Below, piece by piece: positions 21,419 through 33,706 of a stretch of DNA of 64,000 nt. Under the pieces are notes generated by a model that saw only the letters and a program-made list of their open reading frames with translations, was not told where the DNA came from and did not search any database. The position numbers were made by a program, and so were the translations under genes. Source of the stretch: Dryomyza anilis (taxonomy: Eukaryota > Arthropoda > Insecta > Diptera > Dryomyzidae); contig OX638131.1 in NCBI GenBank assembly GCA_951804985.1, forward strand, positions 55,232,604-55,296,603, given 5' to 3'. Position 1 is the first letter of the stretch. The number at the start of each line of letters is the position of its first letter.

Positions 21419-21994
21419 TTTACAGATTAACCAACACTCAGGGGATGCCCCCTATTTATGCAAAGCACAGTGTTGATCGTAGGAAAGGATTAGGGTTAGA
21501 GGAAGGGAGGAAAGATGAGCTAGTGTCGGTGAATATTTGTTTTGAATTTGCCAATATCAAAAATGTCGGGAAAAACAGACGCAGGGAGATTGTTCCACAA
21601 ACGAATCGTGCGACTGAAGAACGAATTCTCTCTAGAATTCGTGGTTCTGTTGAGAGCCGAGTGGACTACGAACACTCCCTCGAACACTTACCATTGTAAT
21701 ACCTATAAAATAGGCTTACACACCCAACGGTACTTCGGTGCTCAAGAGAGGCAATAGAGGATGAAATATTTTCATCTCCTATTAAATACATTGCACGTTA
21801 TTGGATTCGGTCTAGGAACGCCAAAGAAGATTTAGAAGCCCCTGCTTATATGTGAGAGTTGTATTCCACCTTAGGCCGAATGTAGGTAGTGTAGACAGTC
21901 AGCAGGAGTGAAGTATGTTTTACACCGTTTTAAAAAACCGAGGCACTTGGCCGCTTCTTTCGACTCATCAAACATGTGATCATTCCATCGGAGC

Positions 21995-23122
21995 TCACAC
22001 TGAATTGATATGCCCACAGCACCCATATTGAGGGGAGGGAGGTGTGAATCCATTCGTTTGGGTCTTGCTTGCATTAAAATCAACTTTATTTGCAAGACCC
22101 CACTCGGAGATTGATTTAAGGTCATTGTTGAGTGTGTCATTCATAGTGAGTCTTTTACTCTCTATCTCCAAAGAGTTTGGGCGCTTGTTGAACGAATATG
22201 AATGACAAATGTTACTGTCATCTGCAAAGGAATGAATTGGGTTCTGGGTCAATGACAGAAGGTCATTTATAAATACCAGAAATAGGGAGGGGGATTGGAC
22301 GGAACCCTGCGGAACTCCAGAATTGATGGAATGTTGTTCTGAGAACACACCATTCATCGCAACTCGTATTGAACGACACTGGAGAAAACTCGATATCCAT
22401 CGAGTAAAAGATTCACCGACACCATATGAAACTAATTTTGAGACGAGGGCTTTATGCCACACTCGATCAAAAGCCTTTGAAATATCCAGAGCAACAACCT
22501 TACTTTCCCCGAAAAAGTGAACACAATTATTCCACTTTTCGGAGAGGACCGCCATCAAGTCACCTGTGGAACTGGTCCTACGGAAACCATACTGTCGGTC
22601 ACTAAGTAATTCGTTTCGCTCTAGATAATTCACAAAGTGGAAGTTAATTACGCTTTCCATTACCTTGGAGAGTGCACAGCATATTGCAATGGGTCGGTAA
22701 TTGGCAGGGTTCGTAGCCTTGCCCTTTTTCGAAACTGGCTGGATGTTGGCAACCTTCCAACAAGATGGAAAAACTGTCGTGTAGGAGATGTTGAAAAGGT
22801 TACGCAACGGACAAGCCAGCGTTGACGCGCACTTCTTCAACACATGGGCAGATATGCCATCTGGCCCAGAGGCTTTGTTAATGTTGAGGTTTGCTAAAAC
22901 CTTTTTAACTGCCCGAGTTCGAAAATGAATCTCCAGCATTGCAGAAGAAACAAAATCGACATCGGGCAGTGGTTGATTGGTATCTAGAAGCGTTGAATTA
23001 TTTGCAAATAATTCTGGCAAGAGATTACCTTTATCAACCGGGTCAGTGAAGGTCTGGTCATTCATACTAAGAGTTGGAGTAGACGATGTCGTCTGATTCT
23101 TCACCCTTTTTACAAATGACAA
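21995..23122 (-). CDS. LINE-B reverse transcriptase, 375-codon open segment
   Basis: RNA-dependent DNA polymerase domain of a non-LTR retrotransposon. Motifs in order by rough residue: NINKASGPDGISAHVLK (~75-91), NYRPIAICCALSKVMESVI (~138-156), LSDRQYGFRR (~169-178), VVALDISKAFDRVWH (~206-220, catalytic Asp), SGVPQGSVQSPSLFLVFIND (~268-287), and SFADDSN (~300-306, catalytic Asp-Asp). The 'FADD' and 'GVPQGS' forms suit CR1/L2/Jockey-related LINEs. The frame is open but lacks the endonuclease, which lies upstream in other frames, and it breaks at the 3' end (the C-terminal part continues at 22,140-21,871). Not a functional ORF2 as it stands. Confidence 0.85.
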   Translation of the reverse strand: MSFVKRVKNQTTSSTPTLSMNDQTFTDPVDKGNLLPELFANNSTLLDTNQPLPDVDFVSSAMLEIHFRTRAVKKVLANLNINKASGPDGISAHVLKKCASTLACPLRNLFNISYTTVFPSCWKVANIQPVSKKGKATNPANYRPIAICCALSKVMESVINFHFVNYLERNELLSDRQYGFRRTSSTGDLMAVLSEKWNNCVHFFGESKVVALDISKAFDRVWHKALVSKLVSYGVGESFTRWISSFLQCRSIRVAMNGVFSEQHSINSGVPQGSVQSPSLFLVFINDLLSLTQNPIHSFADDSNICHSYSFNKRPNSLEIESKRLTMNDTLNNDLKSISEWGLANKVDFNASKTQTNGFTPPSPQYGCCGHINSV

Positions 23123-23397
23123 AAATTTTTACTACCCCTGTGATAGAGTAGACCTTTCTGCGCGCGTTTTGTTCGTGAAAAACTTTTCGCGCGAGATCAC
23201 GGCATTCCTCTTTCGACCTGACTGCAATCCTGCAAGTCCCATTAAACCAAGAGTGGTCCTTGGGTTTAATGCTAATCTTTTTAGAAGGTATGAAGGATCG
23301 CATACCTTATTAAATAATATTTAGTTCCATTAAAGCCGCGGCATTTATGTCTCTGTCTGCGAAACACAATTTCCAATTAAAGTTGCGAAAAAATCAT

Positions 23398-24248
23398 TTA
23401 TCGCAAACCAATTTGCTTTTTCGTAAAGCCATACAGTAAACAAGAATATGAAAACTCAGCGGAAATAGTACAGTGGTCGGAGTTACCAAGAGGTGCAAGG
23501 ACTTTTACATCATATTTTTCATGATGTGAAGTCAGAAAAAGGTCTAGGACTTTTTGGCTTTGCCCACCCACGCGTGGGAGGTACGTTGGTTCCTTCACCA
23601 ATTGAGTGAGTTGATTGCACTCTGCAAACAGCTCAACATAACAACCCTCCTGTGTTGGAAGACCAGAGTGGCTCAACCAAGTGGCGTTGTGCACATTAAA
23701 ATTGCCGGCAACAACAATTTCACTGCCTGGAAATTGCTCCAATATATTTTAGAACGAATCAGATAAGGCATCCTGCTTAGTACAGGTGTGTTGTAATTAA
23801 AAGTCGGTTGCATTGGCGTGTAACCAAATGTCGCAACCACACCGTACACCAACTTCACGATAACTGCATAAGGTAGTCATCGCGGAATTAGGTCACGATA
23901 CGTTTGTAATATCAACGTATAGTGACTTACCAAAATACACTATGTTGACCTTCAACAGGTGGAAACCCTATCTAGATTCGGAATCCTATAAAGGAAGCAC
24001 AAGTGCATGATGTGTGATTGGATTTTAAATTTAACCCAAATTGTATTAAATTCGCTATCCGACACACTATGTTGTTGCTGCAGTTGATACACAACGTCAC
24101 TCCGAATAAATAGAGCGAGACCCCTATGGGCACAAAATAATGGCACTAAGTGATACGCATATATATAGAAAAATTCGTTCTCAGCCCACGAAATTTTTGC
24201 GACATTTTTCCTACTGGGCAACTTCAAAACAGACATACATACTACCAA
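23398..24248 (-). pseudogene. LINE-B endonuclease, broken
   Basis: APE-like endonuclease in two frames. 24,248-23,952 has RGLALFIRSDVVYQL and FNTIWVKFKI, the mid-domain strands. 23,742-23,398 has IVVAGNFNVHNATWL (GDFN-like motif with Asp replaced by Asn), VLDLFLTSH, and LGNSDHCTISAEF, the SDH active site. The frames are separated by a ~200-bp stretch with stops (23,751-23,951). A further frame at 23,303-23,067 links to the RT. Confidence 0.7.
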
Positions 24249-24250
24249 TG

Positions 24251-25015
24251 CGCAGCAGTTGATATAAACAAATGAGAGCGTAAGTCAAGCCGTGGTGAGT
24301 ATTAGGTCTTCACCACAGAATAGATCACGGCACTCAGTGCAGCCTCAACTGTGAGCGCTAGTAGCGTGGAGTAGACGAGTGGCACCGAAACAATAATAGT
24401 GGCGGAAGCCATTACGTTTTTTTGTGTTGGTTTTATGTGCTGAATGGTTACTAGTTGACACCTGTCAGTGAGGGCGTTCGAAAATCGGAAAAATTGTCGA
24501 TGTGTTGCAGGGTTGCCAATTTTTGTGTTTTATCTTTCTGGGATGTTTGAGATACATTTGAGAATGTTTGAGTAAATAATTTAAGGGGTGTAGTAAATAC
24601 TGATGTCGTGATGGTTTAGAATGATGAATTAATGTGTTAGGGTATGTTTTGTGTTAGAGGTTGTTGCAATATTTATACATTTATATTTTTTTGAGACGCA
24701 ATGACCATGAAGGGAGGGTTTATTTTACAGGGCATTTCCTCTGTCCCGATGTGTTTGTAAATGTCATTTTGTTTGGTAGTTTTCCTGTTGTGGTTAAACG
24801 TCCGTTCTAGTTATTCTAATATCCGTCTAAATCTGAGTGATTGTGATACCGTCGAACTGATGTGGCGGGTCAATTACCCGACCCTGACCACTCGTGAGCT
24901 AGCCGAAGGCCACATCGGATACGATGAAATGGGGTTGGTAACATCTTGTCATAATTTTCCATATAAATGTTATAGATCAAATGTTGTGACAAAATTTGTT
25001 GGAAAAGGCATTCGA
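24251..25015. other. no recognised gene
   Basis: May include the LINE-B 5' region (24,251-24,420 is less A/T-rich). A frame at 24,761-25,018 (85 codons, with SDCDTVELMWRVNYPTLTTR) is not recognised. Confidence 0.35.
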
Positions 25016-25100
25016 TGAATTCTATATTTAATGAATTGTGGATACGATGAATTGTGCATACGATGAATTGTGCATATGATAAATTGTGCATACAATGAAT
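25016..25100 (-). repeat. minisatellite (ATACGATGAATTGTG)n, right arm
   Basis: About five units, the reverse complement of the array at 13,323-13,625. It adjoins the right hAT-like end. Confidence 0.85.
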
Positions 25101-25379
25101 AGTCCGCGAATAGTTGACGAAGAGTCGATAATCGATTTTTAACTTTGCATACCCATCACTAGTTCAGAGCAGTTTCCGATAATAAAAATCAGTTTGTGGA
25201 CCCAGTGACTCGTTCTGATGGAATTAACTCCTCTTTCCGTTAAAAGAAGGGCTAGGAAATTGCATTTTAATATCAGGATTCGTCTATATAGCCACTACGG
25301 ATAGATTGGACAAAAGAGAGTGGTACGTCCCATACAACCAAACTTTTTTAAATGCTATTACTCCTGACCTCCTAAGGCG

Positions 25380-25660
25380 GGATTTCAATAATATGACGCG
25401 ATATGTTTTTTCCTTGAGGACATTTAAGTTTGTAGCATTACAAACTATCTGAATATAAGAAACTGCATATTTCTACAGAAGTTGTTATATTCCAAAACTC
25501 CATTATATCTTTCTGATAAGCTACGTATTAGCGTTTCAAATAGATGCCTCAATTTTATTTTGCCAAAATGTAATCGCAAAGACTATTTTTCATTAACGCA
25601 ATTCAACTCTGGAATTCATTACCACTTAATATTTTAAAAACAGAACATGTAGATTATATA
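25380..25660 (+). pseudogene. LINE ORF2 C-terminal remnant
   Basis: Frames here read RCLNFILPKCN and, after a shift, FFINAIQLWNSLPLNI. The 'lWNSLP' block is characteristic of the C-terminus of several LINE ORF2 proteins (CR1, L2 and RTE-like). Nothing upstream of it is recognisable, so only the 3' end of an old insertion remains. Confidence 0.5.
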
Positions 25661-26361
25661 CTAATATATTTTTCAGAACAATAATCTATTAACATCTTAA
25701 ATCTACTATTTATAAGTAACCACACATCTAATTTCTCTTTAAATATGTTAAATTGTAAGTACAATTTTTGTATTATTCTTAAATTAAAATTTTTAAATTT
25801 TATAATTACTATAACTATTTTATTTTATAACTATAACTAATTTTAATAACTACATTTTGTCTTTTTTAATACGTCCGAAATATGAAGATTCATTACTACA
25901 TCTTAATTTATTTTAACTACATTCCGCATTTATTTAACACCAATATGTATGGTATAGTGAAACAACACAATTTTAAGTTATAAGCTAAAAATCATCTTTC
26001 CAGATGGTTTGGTTACAAAGATTTGGACATATCTGAAATGTTTTAAATAATATATATTGACATTTTATTTTTAACTACACTAAAATGAGTATAGGGGTGG
26101 TGTAAGACGGACGGAGAATCATTGACATGCGACACTTTAGAAATTAGACAAAACTTTGTGACCTTTAAAGAAGGAATTTAGGTGACAGAATTTTTATAAT
26201 ATTAGGAGACAGTTTCACACGGCAACCATTAAGCTCGAACGGGCGACAATTTATTATATTAACCCCCCTGATCATTTATTTCCCGATAATAACGTGCCAC
26301 TACAATTTTTAATTCATGTATTAAACGAAACGTTGAGTACGCTAGTTGTTTAATATAAATC
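25661..26361. other. no recognised feature
   Basis: A/T-rich sequence. Short inverted words only. Confidence 0.4.
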
Positions 26362-28821
26362 ATTCGCGATGGCAAAAATGAAATTTTTGGATATCAAAAA
26401 AATAGTTGGCAAAACAAAAATATTGAACAAACGTTTAAATCAAAGAGCGAAACGAACGAAACGTTTTAAATACGTTACACCAATTTTAAACGAAGGGGAC
26501 TGAAAGCGAGACGATAATAAAATAAAAAGATACATGATAAGGGGCTAAATAAACTTTAATAGAATATAATTTGTGTTTGTATTCAAACGTCGTGGGGGTC
26601 ATTCATACATGTATGTTTTAAACTAACAAAAAATTTTTATATAAAAAAAGCATAAATTGACCATTTATAAAGTTGCATGTTTCACAGTCGTATTTAAGTT
26701 TCGTCGCGGGGACATGATCTTAAACGTAACTAAAACGTCAACATTAATTAAAATATACATCTTACATATAACATAATGAAAATCAAATATGACAATCAAA
26801 ATGTATAAAGAAAATTTGCAAAGCTCAACATTTTTTAAAATGCCATTGTCCACATGTGTAACTTAATTAATATTTGTTTTTGTTTCCAAATTCATTGTCC
26901 AAATTGATTTAATTATTATTTTTTTGATACATTAATTTCTGATCTAATTAATTTAGTAATGGTTCCAGTTCCGGTTCTGGTTTTCTGTTCCAGTTCCGGT
27001 TCTATAAAAAATAAAATAACGATTCCAGTTCCAGTTCTGGTTCCATAAAAATTTCAAAAACGGTTCCAGTTCCGGTTCTATAAAAATGAAACGGTTCCGG
27101 TTCCAGTTTCGGTTCCACCCCAGCCCTGGTTAAAGTAGGAGCATTCGTACTTCTTTGTCAGAACCCTGCTCAGAAATCGGAGCGAAATAGGTTCGGCTGA
27201 CGTCTTAACGGAAGATAGAAATTAAATGGAATTTTACGTTCTCTTTCTGACCGATTTTCTCTCAAAATTCTAGTACATATCAAATAAATATAAATTCGCG
27301 CGCAAATTCTGAATTAAAGCTGAAATTAAAAAGGAACATAAATAACGTATAATTAAAATTTTATTAAAGAAGTATATTTTTATTTAGTTCTTGAAAACAA
27401 TTTACTGCATAGACATTGCATTATACATACGCAAGAAAAAATTCGTTCCGCTTATGTTCCGTTATCGCCACAGCAAAACGGAAGCATATTCCGGAAACGT
27501 GCCGATTTCTGAATCCGGAATCGTATTGGAGAGCGGGTTTTAAGGAACATCGAAAACGTATCCGAATCAGATGAAAATCCGCGATGGCTTTTTATTGGTA
27601 TATTCGCGATGGCAAAAATGAAATTTTTGGATATCAAAAAAATAGTTGGCAAAACAAAAATATTGAACAAACGTTTAAATCAAAGAGCGAAACGAACGAA
27701 ACGTTTTAAATACGTTACACCAATTTTAAACGAAGGGGACTGAAAGCGAGACGATAATAAAATAAAAAGATACATGATAAGGGGCTAAATAAACTTTAAT
27801 AGAATATAATTTGTGTTTGTATTCAAACGTCGTGGGGGTCATTCCTACATGTATGTTTTAAACTAACAAAAAAATTTTATATAAAAAAAGCATAAATTGA
27901 CCATTTATAAAGTTGCATGTTTCACAGTCGTATTTAAGTTTCGTCGCGGGGACATGATCTTAAACGTAACTAAAACGTCAACATTAATTAAAATATACAT
28001 CTTACATATAACATAATGAAAATCAAATATGACAATCAAAATGTATAAAGAAAATTTGCAAAGCTCAACATTTTTTAAAATGCCATTGTCCACATGTGTA
28101 ACTTAATTAATATTTGTTTTTGTTTCCAAATTCATTGTCCAAATTGATTTAATTATTATTTTTTTGATACATTAATTTCTGATCTAATTAATTTATTAAT
28201 GGTTCCAGTTCCGGTTCTGGTTTTCTGTTCCAGTTCCGGTTCTATAAAAAATAAAATAACGATTCCAGTTCCAGTTCTGGTTCCATAAAAATTTCAAAAA
28301 CGGTTCCAGTTCCGGTTCTATAAAAATGAAACGGTTCCGGTTCCAGTTTCGGTTCCACCCCAGCCCTGGTTAAAAGTAGGAGCATTCGTACTTCTTTGTC
28401 AGAACCCTGCTCAGAAATCGGAGCGAAATAGGTTCGGCTGACGTCTTAACGGAAGATAGAAATCAAATGGAATTTTACGTTCTCTTTCTGACCGATTTTC
28501 TCTCAAAATTCTAGTACATATCAAATAAATATAAATTCGCGCGCAAATTCTGAATTAAAGCTGAAATTAAAAAGGAACATAAATAACGTATAATTAAAAT
28601 TTTATTAAAGAAGTATATTTTTATTTAGTTCTTGAAAACAATTTACTGCATAGACATTGCATTATACATACGCAAGAAAAAATTCGTTCCGCTTATGTTC
28701 CGTTATCGGCACAGCAAAACGGAAGCATATTCCGGAAACGTGCCGATTTCTGAATCCGGAATCGTATTGGAGAGCGGGTTTTAAGGAACATCGAAAACGT
28801 ATCCGAATCAGATGAAAATCC
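26362..28821. repeat. 1.24-kb tandem duplication
   Basis: The segment 26,362-27,581 recurs at 27,602-28,821 (offset 1,240) with very few differences (for example one extra A near 28,373, attcatac/attcctac). Each copy includes an imperfect GGTTCCGGTTCCAGTT array (26,965-27,110; 28,205-28,350) and a short identical 62-codon minus frame (26,665-26,853; 27,905-28,093), which is not a recognised protein. The ~20-bp gap between copies and the lack of LTR end motifs argue for a tandem duplication rather than paired LTRs. Confidence 0.9.
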
Positions 28822-29047
28822 GTTATGACGTGCCGATAACATGTCATTGTATCGTACTTTAAACTGAGTAAAAATGTTTATATTACGATTGAAACGCACC
28901 GAAAACGTGCCATTATCGTACCGTATTTTTTAAGAAAAACGGAGAGGAATACAACAAAACTTATGGTACGTTTTTGTGGAATAAAAATAGAGCCACAGCA
29001 CTCAGACAGGGTTCTATCCATTGTGCTGTGACCCAGTTCCCTGGTTT

Positions 29048-30475
29048 TTAATGATACTTCTTAGATTCATTATTGAATCTAAGAAGGCTATTTTGTGATA
29101 AAGAGTGAAGCTGATCCTCTCTCATAACGTATGTGCCAAAGATCTGCATTCTAATTCTAGAAAATGCTGGACAGTCACAGAGATAGTGCTCTGTGGTGCC
29201 AGTTTCTTCGTAGTAGGTAGAACATAAGGCGCTTTCGGCCAGGCCGATTGCGTTCATGTGTTTTTCACATGCGTTGTGTCCCGTTAGAGGTCCGGTCAGT
29301 TTTCTGAACTCCTTTCTACTTAAGGAAAGTAGAAACGAGGCCGATTTTTTGGTTATCATCGGTGGCATGAGCTTGGAGAATCTGCATTTCGTCTCATTCA
29401 GCCATCTGCTCTTGTGTGCAGAGGCGACCCAAGAGCTGATGGCGAATTTTCCTGTAGATGCAGGTAGTCCAAGCACAGGTTCTGGTTCCAGATCCAGCAC
29501 GGGCTAGTTCGTCAGATGTTTCATTGCCCGAAACTCCTTTATGGCCCGGCACCCAAATCAGTTTCAGTGTATTGTATTTACCAACACAATTGAGACGTGA
29601 TCTGCATTGACGTACAATTTTGGATGTGATGACCGGATTGTTTAAAGCCATAAGAGCAGCCTGATTATCGCTGCAAACTGTTATAGCTCTGTTCTGCCAT
29701 CTATAATCCGCAATGTAGTCCATAGCCATAAGTATGGCATAAACTTCGGCTTGAAATACCGAGGCATTGTCGTCTAAGGCGAAGTGCGGCCATCCGGTTC
29801 CACAAACACTCCAGCACCAGATCCCTGATCGGTTCTCTACCCGGCTCACAGTCAGGCGTTAGCAAGTCTTGAATGTCAGGTTGGAAAACCTCAAAATTTC
29901 GTCTTGGTAATATTTCTGTTATCATTGCATCAGAGGGCATCTCCAGTAGACAGGTGTCTAATGGAGTATCAAGTGCAATATCAGAGATATTCCAGCGAAC
30001 ATTAAACCACCTCGTTTTAGTCTGCAGCAGCCTGTCATGGCTTCGCCTCTGATGAAGTTGTCAAGTGGTGGTAGGTTTAAGATTGCATTCAGTGCTGGAC
30101 CAGGTGTAGTGGAAAAGGCACCCGTAACACCCAGACACACGGTTCTCTGAATCTTGGCAAGACTAGTTGTAACGCACTTTCGCGACAGCTTGTTCCACCA
30201 GACTACCGATGCATATGATATCATCGGTCTTATCATTGCCGTGTATATCCATAAGGTTTTGCTCGACGATAGTCCCACGTCTTCCCAAAAATTCCTCTGC
30301 ATTGCCAGAAGGCATTCAATGCTCGCGAAATTGTATTTTCAACATATTTTGTCCAAAGTAGTTTACTATCTAGAGTTAAGCCCAGATATTTTACTTCGTT
30401 AGACAGAGGAATAGTGACACCCTTAAGTACTGGTAGAGATAATCCGGTCATTATTCTTTTCCTAGTGAAGAGAAC
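29048..30475 (-). pseudogene. LINE-1 ORF2 C-terminal part (RT end, RNase H, tail)
   Basis: Broken frames. KRIMTGLSLPVLKG and EVKYLGLTLDSKLLW are near 30,450-30,370, and ALNAFWQCRGIFGKTW near 30,290. SKTLWIYTAMIRPMISYASV lies at 30,265-30,205. RNase H is near 29,800-29,530 (QAEVYAILMAMDYI, VCSDNQAALMAL, LIWVPGHKGVSGNETSDELAR). The tail ALCSTYYEETGTTEHYLC, a Cys/His block, ends near 29,048. Compared with LINE-2, ~50 bp around the TDGSR motif of RNase H are deleted, and stops occur at 29,958 and 29,700. It stops at the GAAC duplication of gypsy A. Confidence 0.8.
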
Positions 30476-31113
30476 TGTTGTAATTAAAATGTCCATTGCT
30501 TAGGCGTAAGGCCAAATGTCGCAACGTTCCATTTATAATTACCCATGATGTCCTACCAGAGAATATCCAACGTTGAAGTTCCATTTTTATTAACCGAAAT
30601 AATTCAAACAAGTCTTTTCTTCCAAGATATACTTTTATTTAATTGAAAGTTCTATTTTAATATTAACATTATTGTTTAACTTATAAAAGAAACACGTCTG
30701 CACTCTAAGGCAGTTAAAATCATATCCCACTTAAAATATATTCTTAACCTCTACTCATCACCTCGGTCGCACCAATATTTACAAACACCAGATCTGAGTG
30801 TCATCATATTGTGAAATAATCAATTCGTATTGGGGTGATCGTGAGAAAAACTTCCATGTGCTTTAGTTCCCTGTACGCCGCATGCAGGCGTACAGGGATG
30901 AGGCTCACATTACAACCAATACATTTGTTGTTGTCATCATATGTGTATAAGAGTAAGTGTATCAAATAAGTGTATGAGAAAAATACGAATGCATGCATAA
31001 CAGTAAGCATTTTTGGTGTTACATTATTATGATTAATATGAATATGCTATTGTGCTTACTGGCGATGTGCAGATTTTTCAAACTAAAAGAAAAAGTATTT
31101 CTGATACACAACA
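30476..31113 (-). repeat. gypsy A 3' LTR
   Basis: 638 bp, the same length as the 5' LTR and about 97% identical by eye. A cluster of changes lies at 30,888-30,898 (ggcgtacaggga/ggtgctacctga). Confidence 0.95.
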
Positions 31114-32572
31114 TTCTTTCCCCCTAATTTTATGAAAAAATTATTATTAATTAAATAATAATAGTTTTTTCTTTTACATTGTTAATATCTTGATAAAATT
31201 CTTATAGTGTAGATTATTTTAGTTTTAAAAATAAACAATTGTATATTACCTAGTGGAGATAAATAATTTCAAATTTAATGATTTTAAATTAAAAAAAAAT
31301 GGTATTGGCCCAATTTTCTAATTATTTGGCTGCATTAGACCGCCTTTAATCTAAACATCTGAATTATAAAGGGAAATTAAATACAAACATAACCTGATCC
31401 CGATGTTTTTAGTGTTAACTGCTGCTGCCACTCTTCGGTTGGTGGTTGCTGCGATTGCGTTGACTGTAGCTGCACTTTATTTGTTTCTGCCACTGTTTCA
31501 ACAAACATTGTTTTCATCTTGCGTCTTGATTTTCTTAGCTTTTAAAATTTGATGTCTTCTATGTTGCGTTGTTTTTCAGCCAAATTAAATCGTACTTTGT
31601 TGAGAGCAGATACTAAAATTGATAATTTTGTAATTTTATATTTCTGAATATTAATACGGATTTGTCTTCTTTAAATGTTTTGAGAAATTTTACTTTACAT
31701 TTACATACATACTTTAATGAACGAGATCATAAACAAAAGTGAATTCAGAAAGTTTTTTCATTTTATTATTTTAATATAAATTCAATTAATATATACATTA
31801 AATATAATAGTATAATATAAATTAAATGTAATTTCGCACTTCAATTCACTTCATTTCGCAACTACTTCTTACATTTGTCGCAGCTTTCTGCGAATTAATA
31901 GCAGCAGAGCGCAGCTAACGCTACTAGCAACGAACACGAAAAACGAACATGCAAAATGTCTACTGCAGTATTTCAATGAATATAATTCATTGAAGTATGA
32001 AAAAAAATCATTAAATTTATTTGTGCGTATTATGAACACTGATTCTTACTGAAAATGAACTGATCATTAAATTCACAAACAAGTTACAGGACAATGTACA
32101 TTGTCACAATGTATCTTGCATTAAAACGTATGAATTTTCCTCTATGAACAGCACTCGTTAATATTATGAACCCGTTTATTTTCTGTGTATTATGATAAAA
32201 TAGTTCCAACTTTCTTTGCTGATTTGTCAAACTTCTACATCCATATCCATAGGGTAGCTCCTTTCTCTTAATTAAACATGTATTGATTGTTGTCGTCCGC
32301 GCCATAACTCTCACATGTCGTTTTATCATTATTCTTTTGTACTTCATTACATTACATTACCATTTCAGACCTTTTCCCAACAAAATTAAACGACCTTCTT
32401 TGGCAATTAAAATTTCAGCATATTGTATTTAACGTTAATTTTTATTGTTTGGTGGATTGCTTGTTGTTCTTCTTCGTGCATGTTTTACTTCTTTGTGATT
32501 CGTCGTGGTTGGAGTACATTTGCAGAATCAGGATTATTATTAAAATACTTATTACTTGTTTACTATAACCTC

Positions 32573-32908
32573 ATACTTAATTTAATTTAACATCATTTTT
32601 AATTTATATAGAATATTCAAATTTAATATCTTCATTGTATGTTTATATTGAACATTTCATTTATTACATTTAATGAAATGTACATGTACTTTAGAAATCT
32701 TTAATTTTTCCATAATATGATATATGACAGTATTTTCAATCTTAATTTAATTTAACATCATTTTTAATTTATATAGAATATTCAAATTTAATATCTTCAT
32801 TGTATGTTTATATTGAACATTTCATTTATTACATTTAATGAAATGTACATGTACTTTAGAAATCTTTAATTTTTCCATAATATGATATATGACAGTATTT
32901 TCAATCTT
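32573..32908. repeat. 169-bp tandem duplication within gypsy A
   Basis: Two adjacent, essentially identical copies starting TCTTAATTTAATTTAACATC. The second is followed by the (AT)n run. Confidence 0.9.
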
Positions 32909-32941
32909 TCTTTTGCATAACAACTTTGGTACATTCAATAC

Positions 32942-33050
<109 letters not shown>

Positions 33051-33706
33051 TTTTTTATGACCGTTAAATGATCTTGGTTAAAATGTTTGCTAGTTTGTTT
33101 GTTTGTTTTTGTCTCTGCATTAACGTATCTCGTTTCATTTTCAGTCCATTAGTGCAGTGGTTCCTACATGCAAAACGCTGAATTGCATTTTATCACTTAT
33201 AACTATACCTAAGCTCCTCACTTATATCTGTGCTCCCCTTCAGTTTGTGCTCCGCTTACGTCTATCTGTATTTCAAGTACAACGATCTTTCTTTCATTTG
33301 TTTCGATTGACAATGCCCTTGACAATTAAATTGAGGTGCTGACCTATCTCAAATATAGTGGCAATGTATATTTTATTTCTTTTGCTAATTCGTACTGAAA
33401 TCTTTGCTTAATAAATATCTAATATAATCTTGTAAATCACTTTATTCCTTTATCCATTACAAATTTTTTAATACATGATTTAATGCAAGTAACCTTTTAA
33501 AATTAATACGTAGCTATTCCCTCATGCACTTTTTTATTTGATTAAGATTTAAAAACATATTCCTAAAAAAAAAAATTCTTATTAACGCGGCATTTCTTTA
33601 CCTTATATTGTTGTTTGCAATAGTATGCATTTCATTCTAACATGATTACTATTTATGATCATCATGAACTATTGGTTCAGTTATTTATTTCTTTACATTT
33701 ATTTAT

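Larger units (their letters stand above)
21422..24250 (-). mobile_element. LINE-B copy 1 (APE-type non-LTR retrotransposon), 5'-truncated
   Basis: Minus-strand element with endonuclease (24,248-23,398), reverse transcriptase (23,122-21,995) and a 3' part ending in an A run at ~21,420. Its 3' ~500 bp recur at 41,995-42,530. No RNase H is visible, unlike the LOA-type LINEs to the right. It lies inside the hAT-like element and was therefore inserted later, or carried with it. No target duplication was identified because of the (AT)n tract at its 3' end. Confidence 0.8.
11476..25161. mobile_element. hAT-like element ends enclosing 13.7 kb of nested repeats
   Basis: Left end TAGTGACGGGTA (11,476) and right end TACCCATCACTA (to 25,161) are inverted repeats with one mismatch. 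They are flanked by the identical 8-bp direct repeat GTTCAGAG at 11,468-11,475 and 25,162-25,169. Length 8 and the TAGTG/CAGTG-type end are hallmarks of hAT transposons. Inside both ends lie inverted ATCGATT-rich stretches and then oppositely oriented arrays of the same minisatellite (13,323-13,625 and 25,016-25,100). No hAT transposase was recognised. The most economical reading is a non-autonomous element with minisatellite arms that later received many insertions, including the 11,588-13,312 element, TA-flanked MITEs and LINE-B. Confidence 0.65.

Noticed and set aside
21067..21699. 210-codon ORF with hydrophobic start
   Set aside because: It runs through T-rich sequence, a 70-bp AT repeat and the antisense of LINE-B; no biological frame.
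26362..28821. The two 1.24-kb copies as LTRs of a retrotransposon
   Set aside because: Only ~20 bp lie between them, there are no TG...CA ends or primer site, so a tandem duplication is simpler.
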